64,000 nt of DNA from M269 sp964625615. Its GTDB lineage: Bacteria; Pseudomonadota; Gammaproteobacteria; Enterobacterales; Alteromonadaceae. Below are positions 17,478 through 27,196 of the stretch, piece after piece (positions within the stretch are counted from its first letter, which is position 1; each line of letters starts with the position of its first letter). The translations under genes were made by a program, and so were the position numbers. The stretch is taken from assembly GCA_964625615.1 (NCBI GenBank), contig CAZVDU010000002.1:27624-91623 (forward strand). Direction: 5' to 3'. The notes under the pieces were generated by a model. That model saw nothing but the letters and a program-made list of their open reading frames with translations, did not search any database and had not been told where the DNA came from.

Positions 17478-18251
17478 TTACATTTGATAACCTTTATCAA
17501 CATTCAACACATGGAAGTTTTTAAGTTCAGGAATACTGTGCCTTAACTTACTCTCACTCGACTCAACCGCTAACAACGTATCACAGAGCTCATCTGCTTT
17601 TTGTTCAATATGCTCCGCTTTAAGCTCCATTTGCTGCTCTAAATCTTCACCAAAAGCTTCCATTCTCTGCTCAAAGTCACCGCCATCTTCGTCACCGAAT
17701 AACATTTGTGTACCAAGTGCTATCATCAAGCGCCCAACAGAACGGCTTACTAAAGACTCGATTTCTTCGCTAAGCTCTTCATCGAACCCTTCTCCAAAAA
17801 AATTACTGCCCCCCGACGTTGAAGAATTAAAGTGCATTCTGCCACTGGCATTATAAAAACTGTCGTGCATTCTTTCTTTAAATGTTGAGAAGCTATCGTT
17901 CATTTCGTCGATAAGTTCGTCATCTTCGCCCAACAAGCCACCAAATGCAGCTGTAACGCCCGTACCTGCAATATCAATAGCTTCCATCGCGATATCAAAG
18001 GTTAAAGGCACACTTTCCTGAATACCGTTAAAATAGTCACTGACATAAGATTGTTGATCCGATGTTAATGATACTGATTGATTGTTGACCCACAACTCGC
18101 TGTCATTAAAACGGATACGATCACCATCTTCTGTTTCAATCATGATGATATCTTCATCCAGCTCAATATGCCCCTCTATCTCAATGTCACATTCGTTTGC
18201 CAAAGCTGCTGTGGATGTAACTAAACAAGCACTCAATAATAATGTACGCAT
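17478..18251 (-). CDS. Exported DUF2884 (YggN-like) protein
   Basis: 257 residues from the ATG at 18251, chosen because AGGA lies 6 nt upstream and it begins directly with a signal peptide (MRTLLLSACLVTSTAALANE). The mature protein starts with a conserved CDIEIEGHIEL-type segment and the RIRFNDSELWVN pattern of YggN/DUF2884 periplasmic proteins. It is very acidic (DEELIDEMND, EELSEEIESL) with a predicted helical second half. Two Cys, near residues 20 and 230, could form a disulfide. Function of the family is unknown. Confidence 0.75.
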   Translation of the reverse strand: MRTLLLSACLVTSTAALANECDIEIEGHIELDEDIIMIETEDGDRIRFNDSELWVNNQSVSLTSDQQSYVSDYFNGIQESVPLTFDIAMEAIDIAGTGVTAAFGGLLGEDDELIDEMNDSFSTFKERMHDSFYNASGRMHFNSSTSGGSNFFGEGFDEELSEEIESLVSRSVGRLMIALGTQMLFGDEDGGDFEQRMEAFGEDLEQQMELKAEHIEQKADELCDTLLAVESSESKLRHSIPELKNFHVLNVDKGYQM

Positions 18252-18465
18252 GGTAAATCCTGTTTGTGTGAACTCATCATCATAAAGCATCTTCCATACC
18301 AAATAATAATTCTTTAAATAACAGGCACTTATAAATTTAGTCACTTAATAGTTAGTCATTAGTAGACAAATAAGAGCAAGTTCAACAATTTATTGGTGAA
18401 TCTGACCATCAAGCACACCGCTTTATTGAATTGATCTAAAACAATTCATTCTCTGTGTTTTTTGT

Positions 18466-18471
18466 TATAAT
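18466..18471 (+). promoter_or_regulatory. Candidate -10 box for the small membrane gene
   Basis: A perfect TATAAT lies 61 nt before the ATG at 18533. No good -35 hexamer is found at 16-18 nt, so this is only suggestive. Confidence 0.3.
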
Positions 18472-18532
18472 TAGCCATTAGTTAGAGCATGTGGCTCTGT
18501 TTAAACAGCAATATTCAGTTTTAGGGGGAACC

Positions 18533-18733
18533 ATGGGTGCATGGGCAGAAGCTTTTTTATTCGGCTTGGTTTTAATCGCATTTGTATTAGGTGCAAGTAG
18601 CATCATTATGGGATTTGTTCATCAACCAAAGGATAGTGAAAGCACTATGGCGGGTAAGATTGAATATGGATTTTTCGGTGTTGCTGGACTCATTGTGAGT
18701 TTGGTATTGATGTACGGCTTATCAACCATCTAG
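18533..18733 (+). CDS. Small two-TM membrane protein, unknown
   Basis: 66 residues from the ATG at 18533, preceded by AGGGGG five bases upstream. A longer GTG-start version (18491) lacks this site. Two hydrophobic helices (about 5-27 and 42-64) flank a short polar loop with HQPKDSES. No family recognised. It lies between two leftward genes as a monocistronic unit. A small inner-membrane protein is all that can be said. Confidence 0.6.
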   Translation: MGAWAEAFLFGLVLIAFVLGASSIIMGFVHQPKDSESTMAGKIEYGFFGVAGLIVSLVLMYGLSTI

Positions 18734-18781
18734 AACAACGTCAAAGAGAATCCGTACATTTAGGGTACGATCTTACGTGCC

Positions 18782-19006
18782 CTATTTACAATCGTGCCTC
18801 CCTTCCGTTGTATCCAGATTAAGCAAGCGGTAGACGATACAATCACCTGTTGCTGCAGTTAAGAATAAGAAAGTGCCCCACACCGTTAAGATAACACTCA
18901 GTATCATCGGCAAAATACCTTCAATACCAACACTGATCATAACAACGCTCGCCAAGGCTCTTAGCGCAGCATCTGCCATACCAACATTTTCCTTGTCTCT
19001 TGCCAT
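18782..19006 (-). CDS. DUF2892 (YgaP TM-domain-like) small membrane protein
   Basis: 74 residues from the ATG at 19006, with AGGTGG 5 nt upstream; an upstream GTG is inside that site. KENVGMADAALRALASVV followed by two TM helices and a C-terminal GDCIVYRLLNLDT matches DUF2892, the membrane part also found at the end of YgaP rhodanese. The family's last helix usually has a Cys-Pro motif; here it is GDC. A second member occurs at 40203-40451. Function unknown. Confidence 0.75.
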   Translation of the reverse strand: MARDKENVGMADAALRALASVVMISVGIEGILPMILSVILTVWGTFLFLTAATGDCIVYRLLNLDTTEGRHDCK

Positions 19007-19206
19007 TGTTACCACCTAGTGTATTAACTCTAAACAAATGTATAACGTAATTATAACAACGTAAAGTTAACTTTCTGTGACTTTGCAATAAATAACGATA
19101 ACTAAGTATAGAATATAATACGCGACTTTACCCTCAGCTATTTGGTTGATAAGGTGCGCTATCGTTTAGGCAGAACAATTAAAGAACAAGGCAATGGCTC
19201 CAACAC

Positions 19207-20349
19207 ATGAATTTTGATCAACCCGTAAACCGCAATGATAATTACGCCTTTAAATGGAATCGCTATAAGGGTAAAGACATCATCCCTATGTGGGTCGCTG
19301 ATACTGACTTTAGTTGCGCCCCAGCAATTACTGAAGCACTGCATAAATCGGTTGATCATGGCTTGTTTGGTTATGTATTACCCAATGAATATGAACCTGC
19401 AAAAGTCGCTGTGCAACATTGGTTGAAGCAGCAATACGACTGGTCTATAGAGCTAGATTGGATTGTTTGGACCGCTGGGATCGTGCCTGCATTCAATATG
19501 GCCTGTAAAGGGTTTTGCAATCCGCGAGATAAGGTCATTGTTCAATCCCCTAATTACCCGCCTATGCGCACCGCTCCCGCGCTTAATAACTTAGAACGAT
19601 TAGAAGTAGGCACGGTACAAAGAGCAAACCCAGAAACGGGCGAAAAACGTTGGACGTTAGATTTTGATGCTCTCGAAAAGCATGCCTCAGATCCTGCCTG
19701 CAAACTTTTTATTATGTGTAATCCAATGAACCCTGTCGGTTCAGTGATGACGCGAGAAGAGTTAGATAAGGTCTCGGACATTTGCCATCAATACGACGTC
19801 ATGATTTGTTCAGACGAGATCCATTGTGACCTGATTTTAGACGAGGATGCCAAACACATCCCGGCAGGAACCCTAAAGAACAGTGAGAAGTCGATTACCT
19901 TAATGGCCGCCAGTAAAACATTCAATGTTGCTGGACTCGGCACGTCTTTTGCGATCATCCCTGACCCAAGCATACGCCGCCAATTTTCTGCAGCGGGTGC
20001 AGGAATAACGCCTTGGGTGACTATTATGGGGCTTGTAGCAACAGAGACAGCCTTTACACAGTGTGATGACTGGTATCACCGACAATTAGATTACTTACGC
20101 ACTAATCGAAACTACCTCTTCCAGCAAATTAACCGTATCGCTGGGCTCAGCATGTTACGCCCTGAGGCAACCTATTTAGCCTGGATAAATGCTAAGGGGC
20201 TCAATGTAGATAATCCTAAGGCCTATTTTGAAAGCAAAGGTGTTGGGCCGTCACCTGGTATCGACTTTGGCAATAAAGACTTCGTTCGCATAAACTTTGG
20301 CTGCACCAAATACAACCTAGAACAAGCGGTATTGCGTTTGAATAGCTAA
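19207..20349 (+). CDS. MalY/PatB family PLP-dependent C-S lyase/aminotransferase
   Basis: The product is 380 residues. Fold type I features are clear: WTAGIVPAFN, CNPMNPVGSVMT, CSDEIHCDLI and the Schiff-base lysine K237 in AASKTFNVAGL, with a C-terminal carboxylate-binding arginine in FVRINFG. Members cleave cystathionine or other cysteine conjugates to homocysteine or thiols, pyruvate and ammonia. Start at the ATG 19207, the only one fitting the family's N-terminus (FDQPVNRN...KW). It probably heads a two-gene unit with the UPF0149 gene 1 nt downstream. Confidence 0.9.
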   Translation: MNFDQPVNRNDNYAFKWNRYKGKDIIPMWVADTDFSCAPAITEALHKSVDHGLFGYVLPNEYEPAKVAVQHWLKQQYDWSIELDWIVWTAGIVPAFNMACKGFCNPRDKVIVQSPNYPPMRTAPALNNLERLEVGTVQRANPETGEKRWTLDFDALEKHASDPACKLFIMCNPMNPVGSVMTREELDKVSDICHQYDVMICSDEIHCDLILDEDAKHIPAGTLKNSEKSITLMAASKTFNVAGLGTSFAIIPDPSIRRQFSAAGAGITPWVTIMGLVATETAFTQCDDWYHRQLDYLRTNRNYLFQQINRIAGLSMLRPEATYLAWINAKGLNVDNPKAYFESKGVGPSPGIDFGNKDFVRINFGCTKYNLEQAVLRLNS

Positions 20350-20350
20350 G

Positions 20351-21028
20351 ATGGCAGACCAGACAAATCCTCAGACTTTATCCCTTAAGGATATATCTCA
20401 ACAAAAGCCATATCTAGATGCCATGCTCAATTATGATTACGTACATGGTGTCATTACTGCTGTTGCGGCGTGTCCGGAGATACCTATGCCCGAACTATGG
20501 ATGCCTTGGGTATTAAAACCTAAAAGTCATAAATTGAATAACACTCAAAAAGATAACATCGCCCATGCTTTAATGACGGCATTGCAAACACAGCTTAAAC
20601 GAATGACGGATCAAGAACGGCTCTTGCCATGCGAAGCCGCTTTTGATGACAATGAGTTACGGAAAGTTGATCCACAATGCGATGTTAATAGCTCACTTAG
20701 TCTTTGGTGTTCAGGTGTTTTAGCAGGACACTCACAATTAGAAAAAACCTGGCTAAGCGCTTGGGATAAGATGCTTGAGCAGGCACCAGAGCAGCTTGCA
20801 CCTCGTCAGAAGCAACTTACCCATGTGTTATCTATGCTCAGTACCTTTGCCAATGTACCACTGGCAGTTGAACAAGCAGAGAAAAAAGGCAATATACAAT
20901 TAAGAGAACACCTTCCAGCGATTGCCAGATCGTTGCCCAACACCATCAAAGAGTATGTTGATTTGTCAGGCAGCTTAGTTAGCTATCTTGAAAATCAGTT
21001 TGAAACCTTTGTCAAACCCAACGGTTAG
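20351..21028 (+). CDS. UPF0149 (YecA/YgfB-like) family protein
   Basis: 225 residues. The opening LDAMLNYDYVHGVITAVAACP is the family signature, followed by the usual PELWMPWVL. Members are helical cytoplasmic proteins of unclear role. This one lacks the SEC-like zinc motif that YecA carries at its C-terminus. The ATG follows the previous stop by one base, so translation is coupled to the C-S lyase. Function not known. Confidence 0.8.
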   Translation: MADQTNPQTLSLKDISQQKPYLDAMLNYDYVHGVITAVAACPEIPMPELWMPWVLKPKSHKLNNTQKDNIAHALMTALQTQLKRMTDQERLLPCEAAFDDNELRKVDPQCDVNSSLSLWCSGVLAGHSQLEKTWLSAWDKMLEQAPEQLAPRQKQLTHVLSMLSTFANVPLAVEQAEKKGNIQLREHLPAIARSLPNTIKEYVDLSGSLVSYLENQFETFVKPNG

Positions 21029-21031
21029 ACA

Positions 21032-21586
21032 CTACTTGCCAATAAGGCGTAGGAATTCTTCTCTGGTTGCCTGAGATTTTCTAAAAGTTCCTAGCATCAT
21101 GGATGTGATCATAGAGCTATTTTGCTTTTGTACACCTCTCATCATCATGCACATATGTTTACCTTCCATAACAACGCCTACACCTTTTGCATCAGTAACT
21201 TCAAGCACGGCTTCAGCTACCTGCTTCGTCAGCCCTTCTTGAATCTGTAAGCGACGCGCAAACATATCAACAATACGCGCAAATTTAGACAATCCTAAAA
21301 CTTTACCGTTAGGGATATAAGCAATATGACAACTACCAATAAAGGGCAATAAATGATGTTCACACAAAGAATAAAACTCGATGTCTTGGACGATAACCAT
21401 TTCATCCATATCCGATTCAAAAACAGCATCATTAACAACATCAGCCAATGATGTTTGATAACCATCGGTTAAGAACTGCATCGCCTTTGCAGCACGCTCA
21501 GGTGTATCTTGTAAACCATCACGGCTAACATCTTCGCCTAACAAAGTAATAATCTGCTGATAATGCTGCTTTAAATCTTCTGACAT
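21032..21586 (-). CDS. folE: GTP cyclohydrolase I
   Basis: The product is 184 residues, typical length. Zn2+ ligands are visible as C75 and H78 in LCEHHLLPF and C146 in KHMCMMMRG. The family motif GLSKFARIV is present. It converts GTP to 7,8-dihydroneopterin triphosphate, the first step of folate (and queuosine precursor) synthesis. It converges on the UPF0149 gene with only 3 nt between stops. Monocistronic as far as visible. Confidence 0.96.
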   Translation of the reverse strand: MSEDLKQHYQQIITLLGEDVSRDGLQDTPERAAKAMQFLTDGYQTSLADVVNDAVFESDMDEMVIVQDIEFYSLCEHHLLPFIGSCHIAYIPNGKVLGLSKFARIVDMFARRLQIQEGLTKQVAEAVLEVTDAKGVGVVMEGKHMCMMMRGVQKQNSSMITSMMLGTFRKSQATREEFLRLIGK

Positions 21587-21799
21587 TTCATTCTCTTGTT
21601 CTTATGCAAGCCTATGCATGCCTCGGCTACATATATTGAAATAATTGTTGATACGTTTTATATAACGCCATGAACATGGCTACAAAAACGAATACTATGA
21701 ATACTTGACCGTACACGAATAGATTAGTTTACCATTTTACGAACTTATTATGAAAGCGATGTGGCTATCATCAAGTACTAAATACCTGACAAATAGCGT

Positions 21800-21805
21800 T
21801 ATAAT
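21800..21805 (+). promoter_or_regulatory. Candidate -10 box before the 41-residue ORF
   Basis: A perfect TATAAT sits 30 nt before the start of the small CxxC ORF. The -35 region is poor. Placement relative to the gene is good. Confidence 0.35.
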
Positions 21806-21834
21806 ATGGCAATGGTGTGATTCTTGGACAGTCG

Positions 21835-21960
21835 ATGAGTAAGCTGACAAATAAGCTGAAAGCATTTTGGCATACAGACTGTCAATATTGTAAACGTATA
21901 AGAGCTTACGTGTTCTGGGGTATATTGATGTATTTGATTTTAAACTATTGGTGGCTCTAA
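21835..21960 (+). CDS. 41-residue CxxC single-TM peptide
   Basis: ATG at 21835 is preceded by TTGGA with 6-nt spacing. The product begins SKLTNKLKAFWHTD, then CQYC followed by basic residues KRIR, then one hydrophobic helix (VFWGILMYLILNYWWL). Its TAA overlaps the next ATG in the classic TAATG arrangement, so it is very probably translated and coupled to the DUF2982-like gene. A CxxC beside a membrane helix could bind a metal or take part in thiol chemistry. That is inference. I recognise no family. Confidence 0.6.
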   Translation: MSKLTNKLKAFWHTDCQYCKRIRAYVFWGILMYLILNYWWL

Positions 21961-22652
21961 TGCAGTCCGATGTTATAGAAATTAGGGCTGGCGCTAAAAG
22001 AAATGGCTTCTCGACTTTCTTGTTAGGTGTTACCGGCTTATTGATTTCCCTGAGTTTAGCCGCTCTATTACCCTCGCAGTTCCAAATCAGTGCTATCTTC
22101 CTCATCAGTGCCTCGATTGTTGCCATGGTAATCGGATGGTTCAAGATACGAGAACCCAATTACAGTATTCAACTCTCTAAGCAAAAAATTCATTATCAAC
22201 ATAGACATGGGTCTTGGAAACTAAATTGGAGCAATGTTCACCGCGTCGGAATCCCTAAAGTCCATAACGGGCTTGAACACAAGCCTTTATCGATGGTTGG
22301 GATTAGGCTCAAAGATTACGCACCTTTATTGAAATCTATATCACCAAGGCTTGCGACTAACCTACTCATGGAGCAACGCGCCTTACTACTGCAAAACAAG
22401 GAAGACTGTGCCAGTGGTACATGTTACAGCCAGAGCTTAATAGAGTCTGACGCTTTTAAAGACGAACATGGTAAGACTTATAAAGGCATTGCTGCAATGC
22501 TTGGCAATAGAATGACCACCTTACGAAAACAACTAGGATATGATCTATTCATTTCATCGGGTGAGTTAGATCGAACAACAGACGATTTCGTAGTATTGAT
22601 GAATAACTGTATCGAACAGCTACATATAGAAGAACGACAACAGCGCTACTGA
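21960..22652 (+). CDS. DUF2982-like membrane protein
   Basis: 230 residues from the ATG at 21960; it overlaps the stop of the preceding small gene by one base. Two TM helices at about 20-60 are followed by a cytoplasmic domain beginning YSIQLSKQKIHYQHRHGSWKLNWSNVHRVG, which looks like a PH-type membrane-protein fold. The second part has CASGTC, a possible disulfide or metal motif. Size and layout suggest DUF2982, a family seen in marine gammaproteobacteria, but I hold that moderately. Function unknown. Confidence 0.6.
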   Translation: MQSDVIEIRAGAKRNGFSTFLLGVTGLLISLSLAALLPSQFQISAIFLISASIVAMVIGWFKIREPNYSIQLSKQKIHYQHRHGSWKLNWSNVHRVGIPKVHNGLEHKPLSMVGIRLKDYAPLLKSISPRLATNLLMEQRALLLQNKEDCASGTCYSQSLIESDAFKDEHGKTYKGIAAMLGNRMTTLRKQLGYDLFISSGELDRTTDDFVVLMNNCIEQLHIEERQQRY

Positions 22653-22653
22653 T

Positions 22654-25600
22654 TCAGTTTAAAGCCTCTTTATTCAGACCAAGTTGGCATTCTGCTAAGA
22701 TAATAATGCGGTTACTTTCTTCTTCTAACAACTCGACCAAAGGTGCTACACGCTCTGTAGCGCCAGCTTTTAAACAATCTTCAAGCGATGAACAGCAACC
22801 TTTTAGAATAGGTACACCGGTATAGCAGCAAGCACCATGAAGTTTATGCGTAACCGTTGCCAGTTTTTCCCATTGCTTCAGTTTATTTAGGTTGAGGATC
22901 TCTTCTTTTAACGGGCTTAGTTGCTCTAAAAACAGTTTTAACATGTCTTCGGCATCTTTCTCACTGCCACCTGTTAAGTTTAATGCGCCTTCCCAATCAA
23001 TGGATAGATCTTCAGATTTTGCCGAAGCAGTGTGCCCTTCCATACTTTCAATGAGGCTGGTGTCTTTCTCTACTCCAGCACACCATATATTAATCAATGA
23101 TATCAACAGATTAAAATCGATTGGCTTAGCTAAATAGTCATCCATACCTTCTTGTAGCATCCTATTTTTTTCTTCCATGAATGCATGTGCAGTCATCGCA
23201 ATAATAGGTGTCCCTTGATTCAGTACAGTTTTTCGGATGCGTTTTGTTGCCGTTATACCGTCAACTTCTGGCATCTGTAAATCCATTAAGATCATATCAA
23301 ATGATTCCTTTTCGGCTCTTTCAACAGCATCTTGTCCAGAAAAAGATAAGGTTAAGTTTACTGGTGATTTTTCCAGCCAAGTTGACAATAAATGCAAATT
23401 TATCTCTGTATCATCTACCGCAAGTACATTTGCCTTTGGCAGCATTAACAGACTTTCTAAACGCTTATCCCTCTGCGCATAGTCCATAGGCTCAAATACC
23501 TTCAAGACATTAGAAGGTAAGAAAGGCCTCTCAATGACCATTGAGAAGCAATGTTCAATGGCAGCAAGGTGGCTCAAATCTTCATTACTCGAATAAGTGA
23601 GGACTTTCGTTTCTGCCGGGAATGCGTTCACCGACTCAATACCGGTATTTCCCCGATAAAGCCATTCGACAGAACAAGACACAAACAAATAATCAAAGTG
23701 TTGTTCTCGTAATGCATTAAAATAATCGAGACTGTCGATACTGGTTACATGAGCGCCAAATTGGCAGAACATACTAGAGACAGCCCTTCTAGAACAAGGA
23801 TACGCATCTAAAATAGCAATCTTCGCATCAACCCACATAGGATCGGTTTCAGGAACCGTCTTATAACTCAATCGATTTAGGTGCAGTTTCAACGTAAAGC
23901 GTGAACCCACTCCCAATGTACTATTAAATGTCAATTCACCATGCATGAGTTTTGCAAGTTGCTGGCAAATGACCAAACCAAGTCCAGTGCCCTGATAAAC
24001 TCTATTGATCTCACCGTCTAGCTGGCTAAAAGCTGCAAATAGTTTACCTTTATCTTCTTCTGCAATGCCAATACCGGTATCTTCAACAACGATAATAAAT
24101 TCAACCAGATTGTTTTCCTGTTCTCGACTATGAACTCGAACAGATATGTGTCCAGCCTGCGTGAATTTAATAGCATTGCTGAGCAAATTTGTCACAACTT
24201 GCCTTATACGAGGAGCATCCCCTAATAGCTTTTGAGGTAATGGTTTAATATCTAAAACAAACTCTAGCCCCTTATTGTAGGCCTGTTTAGACATAAGGAC
24301 CGATAGCTGCTCGATAAGCGATAGCGGCGAAAACGCATCGTTTTTTATCTCAAGTTTACCGGCTTCTATCTTTGAAAAATCGAGCACATCATTGATGATA
24401 TGCATAAGATGGTTGGCTGAAGAATTAATTATCTCGACGTGCTGCTGTTTTTCTTTAGGTAGTACCAAGCCCGTTAACTCTTGGCAAAACCCCACAATCG
24501 CATTAAGAGGGGTGCGGATCTCATGACTCATATTAGCTAAGAATTGAGATTTAACTTTACTGGCTGCCACGGCGCTTTTGCGAGAAATGTCTAACCGAGC
24601 ATTCTGTTCTTCGATATAAATCATATTGCTGCGTAGCTCACGCGTGGCTTTATAGATTTCGAAACGCAAGTTACTGCGAATCTTATCAAACAGCGCCAGC
24701 GAAAAGACACCTGCTTCAATAAAAACACCTACAGGGAATGCATAGGTCGTAAAATTATTGGTTGGGAGTATACCAACAAGCGTTAACATTCCAGTTAAGG
24801 CGCAGAACGCTAGAATTGTCCATGCAAATATAAAATATCGCGCAGGCTTAAAACGATTTAAATAGCTCTCGAAGCCTGCCATCGTGTAGACTGAAATAGA
24901 GAAAATGCTGGCAATATTCGCGATAGCACCTTGTGTTTCTGGACCAAACAGCCCTAACAAAATTATAATGGCCGACAGCGACATAGCTGCCATACTAATA
25001 TAGATAAATTTCGTTAGCTTAGGTGCAGTCTCACTCGCATTTAAGAAACTCAGCGTAAATAGGCCTGAACTGAGCCCGACCGTGACCAAAGCGATACTGA
25101 CATTCTTTACCAACCAAGCACCAACCTCTCCTAATGCAAATAGCTGAATATGTCCATTCCAAATAAACTCCCACAGCGCGACACTCAGAATATAAACAGC
25201 ATAAGCTAAGATGCTTCGCTCACTGGTTCCGTAAAACTGCATAAGGTTGTAGACAAACAACATCAACAGTCCACCAAAAAAACATCCCCACATCAACGAG
25301 CCAATAACGAGCGACGCAGAGTACTTTGCATCAGTAGCTAATCGAACCGGAGCAATCCTGTTTAAACCTTCATTCGCAACATAAATAAGTATTTTGATTG
25401 GACTCTTCGTTTCCATAAAGAAATTGTACGTAGGGACACGAGTTGTTTGCTCTGATCCATTCTTTCCTTGTGCAGATTGATGCACAACAACATCATCAAC
25501 AAGGGTGTAAAAGTCGGCCTGAGTATTTTGTGCGAAATCCACTTCAATAACCCAGCGTTCAATATCCGTAACGTTATTTAATTCAGCAAGCAACCATATG

Positions 25601-25830
25601 CCATGCTTACTAACACCATAACTGGGGTTTCCCGTTTTCGTTTCTTTGAACTCGCTTAGATTAGCGATTGCTTCGTGCACAGATAGCGAATCGCCTTGCT
25701 CTTCGAGGTAGAGCATTTGACCATTGAGAAGGAGGCTTTTTTCGGTATTGTCCACAAATATCTCAGCCTGAGGCACTGAAGACCAGACAAAAAAAGCGAT
25801 AATAATCAGTAAACGAAGAGCCTGTGCCAT
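22654..25830 (-). CDS. Hybrid histidine kinase: 7TMR-DISM sensor, kinase, two receivers, Hpt
   Basis: 1058 residues from the ATG at 25830, which begins directly with a signal peptide ending VPQAE. A periplasmic 7TMR-DISMED2-like domain is at about 25-170, then seven TM helices to about 390. The kinase has H436 in MSHEIRTPLNA, N-box NLLSNAIKF and G-boxes DTGIGI and GTGLGL. The first receiver (about 680-790) lacks the phospho-Asp; the second is canonical with D850 in MDLQMPEVDG. The Hpt domain carries H995 in THKLHGA. Architecture resembles BarA/LuxQ-type phosphorelays. The output regulator is not encoded nearby. Confidence 0.9.
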   Translation of the reverse strand: MAQALRLLIIIAFFVWSSVPQAEIFVDNTEKSLLLNGQMLYLEEQGDSLSVHEAIANLSEFKETKTGNPSYGVSKHGIWLLAELNNVTDIERWVIEVDFAQNTQADFYTLVDDVVVHQSAQGKNGSEQTTRVPTYNFFMETKSPIKILIYVANEGLNRIAPVRLATDAKYSASLVIGSLMWGCFFGGLLMLFVYNLMQFYGTSERSILAYAVYILSVALWEFIWNGHIQLFALGEVGAWLVKNVSIALVTVGLSSGLFTLSFLNASETAPKLTKFIYISMAAMSLSAIIILLGLFGPETQGAIANIASIFSISVYTMAGFESYLNRFKPARYFIFAWTILAFCALTGMLTLVGILPTNNFTTYAFPVGVFIEAGVFSLALFDKIRSNLRFEIYKATRELRSNMIYIEEQNARLDISRKSAVAASKVKSQFLANMSHEIRTPLNAIVGFCQELTGLVLPKEKQQHVEIINSSANHLMHIINDVLDFSKIEAGKLEIKNDAFSPLSLIEQLSVLMSKQAYNKGLEFVLDIKPLPQKLLGDAPRIRQVVTNLLSNAIKFTQAGHISVRVHSREQENNLVEFIIVVEDTGIGIAEEDKGKLFAAFSQLDGEINRVYQGTGLGLVICQQLAKLMHGELTFNSTLGVGSRFTLKLHLNRLSYKTVPETDPMWVDAKIAILDAYPCSRRAVSSMFCQFGAHVTSIDSLDYFNALREQHFDYLFVSCSVEWLYRGNTGIESVNAFPAETKVLTYSSNEDLSHLAAIEHCFSMVIERPFLPSNVLKVFEPMDYAQRDKRLESLLMLPKANVLAVDDTEINLHLLSTWLEKSPVNLTLSFSGQDAVERAEKESFDMILMDLQMPEVDGITATKRIRKTVLNQGTPIIAMTAHAFMEEKNRMLQEGMDDYLAKPIDFNLLISLINIWCAGVEKDTSLIESMEGHTASAKSEDLSIDWEGALNLTGGSEKDAEDMLKLFLEQLSPLKEEILNLNKLKQWEKLATVTHKLHGACCYTGVPILKGCCSSLEDCLKAGATERVAPLVELLEEESNRIIILAECQLGLNKEALN

Positions 25831-26047
25831 TTTCCCTACAGCATTGATTTTGATAATCTCTATTAAAACACTGTGCACTGGGGTGAAGCAATGCTATGTT
25901 TTACAGCATTGGCCGTATATGTCGGCCCTGCATAATATTAACAATCAAAATAATTGAAAGTATGCCAAGCATAGCTGGCTATTTAAGATACTTAGGAAAA
26001 GCTAACGTTAGTATAAGCATACTCTCTGATTTGCTGGAAATTACAAA

Positions 26048-27184
26048 ATGAAAAAAGCGTCTTTGTTACTGACTGCCCCCTTAGTGTTGGGCTTTTTTAG
26101 TCATTCAATCCAAGCATTGGATCTTGATAAACTTTCCCTCCCTGAAGGTTTTAAAATCAGTGTATATGCCGAGAATGTCGAAAATGCACGGCAAATGGCG
26201 TTAGGCGAGAACGGTACTGTTTTTGTCGGAAGTCGAGGCGCTGGCTTAGTGCATGCTGTCGTCGATACCGATAAAGACGGGACTGCAGATAAAGTCGTCC
26301 AAATTGCATCTGGATTAACCATGCCCAGTGGCGTAGCCGTTAAAGATGGTGACTTATATGTTGCTGCTATCAATAAAGTCTTTAAGTACAGTGATATTGA
26401 ATCAAATTACGGTGATAAACCTAAGGCAGAAACCGTCATCGACGATTTACCTTCTGAACGTCATCACGGTTGGAAGAACATAGGCTTTGGCCCAGATGGT
26501 TGGTTGTATATTCCAGTAGGAACACCGTGTAATGTTTGCCAAACAAAAGGCGGAGACAAATTTGATGATGAGATTTATGACTCAATCGTTAAATATGATG
26601 TCGACACCAAAAAACGTAAATTTGTTGCTCGTGGCGTGCGCAATAGTGTCGGTTTTGACTGGCATCCTAAAACGCAAGAGTTCTGGTTTACCGATAATGG
26701 TCGCGATTGGTTAGGTGACGAATTGCCACCTTGTGAGATCAATCACGTAACGACAGAAGGTGAGCATTTCGGTTATCCTTACTTTCATGGCGGCGTTGTC
26801 GCTGATCCGGAATTTGGTGTTGGAAAAAAAGTGGAAGATTACAAACAACCGGCAATGAGACTAGGGGCACACGTAGCGCCGCTAGGCATACACTTTTATA
26901 ACGGTGGTATGTTTCCTAAAGCCTACAAAAATAAAGTCCTTGTTGCAGAGCATGGTTCTTGGAATCGTTCTAACAAAGTAGGCTACCGTGTAATGATGGC
27001 AGACGTTGCACCCGATGAAAGGCTAGGCAGTGAACTCAGCAATTATCAGCCATTTATTACCGGCTTCTTACAAGGTGATGACGTTATTGGTAGGCCAGTA
27101 GCGTTTCTGCCGATGCCAGATGGTAGTTTGTTGATCTCAGACGATTTTGCTAATGCTATTTACAGAGTCTCTTATTCAAAATAA
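26048..27184 (+). CDS. Exported sorbosone-dehydrogenase-like (PQQ beta-propeller) protein
   Basis: 378 residues with a signal peptide (about 1-23, ending IQA). LPEGFKISVYAENVENARQMA opens a six-bladed propeller of the soluble glucose/sorbosone dehydrogenase type; HHGWKNIGFGPDGWLY, EINHVTTEGEHFGYPY and VAEHGSWNRS are conserved blade motifs in that family. Such proteins oxidise sugars or aldoses using PQQ in the periplasm. CNVCQ is not a haem site because the His is missing. No PQQ synthesis genes are in the window. Monocistronic. Confidence 0.82.
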   Translation: MKKASLLLTAPLVLGFFSHSIQALDLDKLSLPEGFKISVYAENVENARQMALGENGTVFVGSRGAGLVHAVVDTDKDGTADKVVQIASGLTMPSGVAVKDGDLYVAAINKVFKYSDIESNYGDKPKAETVIDDLPSERHHGWKNIGFGPDGWLYIPVGTPCNVCQTKGGDKFDDEIYDSIVKYDVDTKKRKFVARGVRNSVGFDWHPKTQEFWFTDNGRDWLGDELPPCEINHVTTEGEHFGYPYFHGGVVADPEFGVGKKVEDYKQPAMRLGAHVAPLGIHFYNGGMFPKAYKNKVLVAEHGSWNRSNKVGYRVMMADVAPDERLGSELSNYQPFITGFLQGDDVIGRPVAFLPMPDGSLLISDDFANAIYRVSYSK

Positions 27185-27196
27185 TAAAAACAAGAC

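Noticed and set aside
21737..22159. 140-codon leftward frame across the DUF2982-like gene
   Set aside because: It overlaps the small CxxC ORF and DUF2982 gene on the other strand and has no domain.
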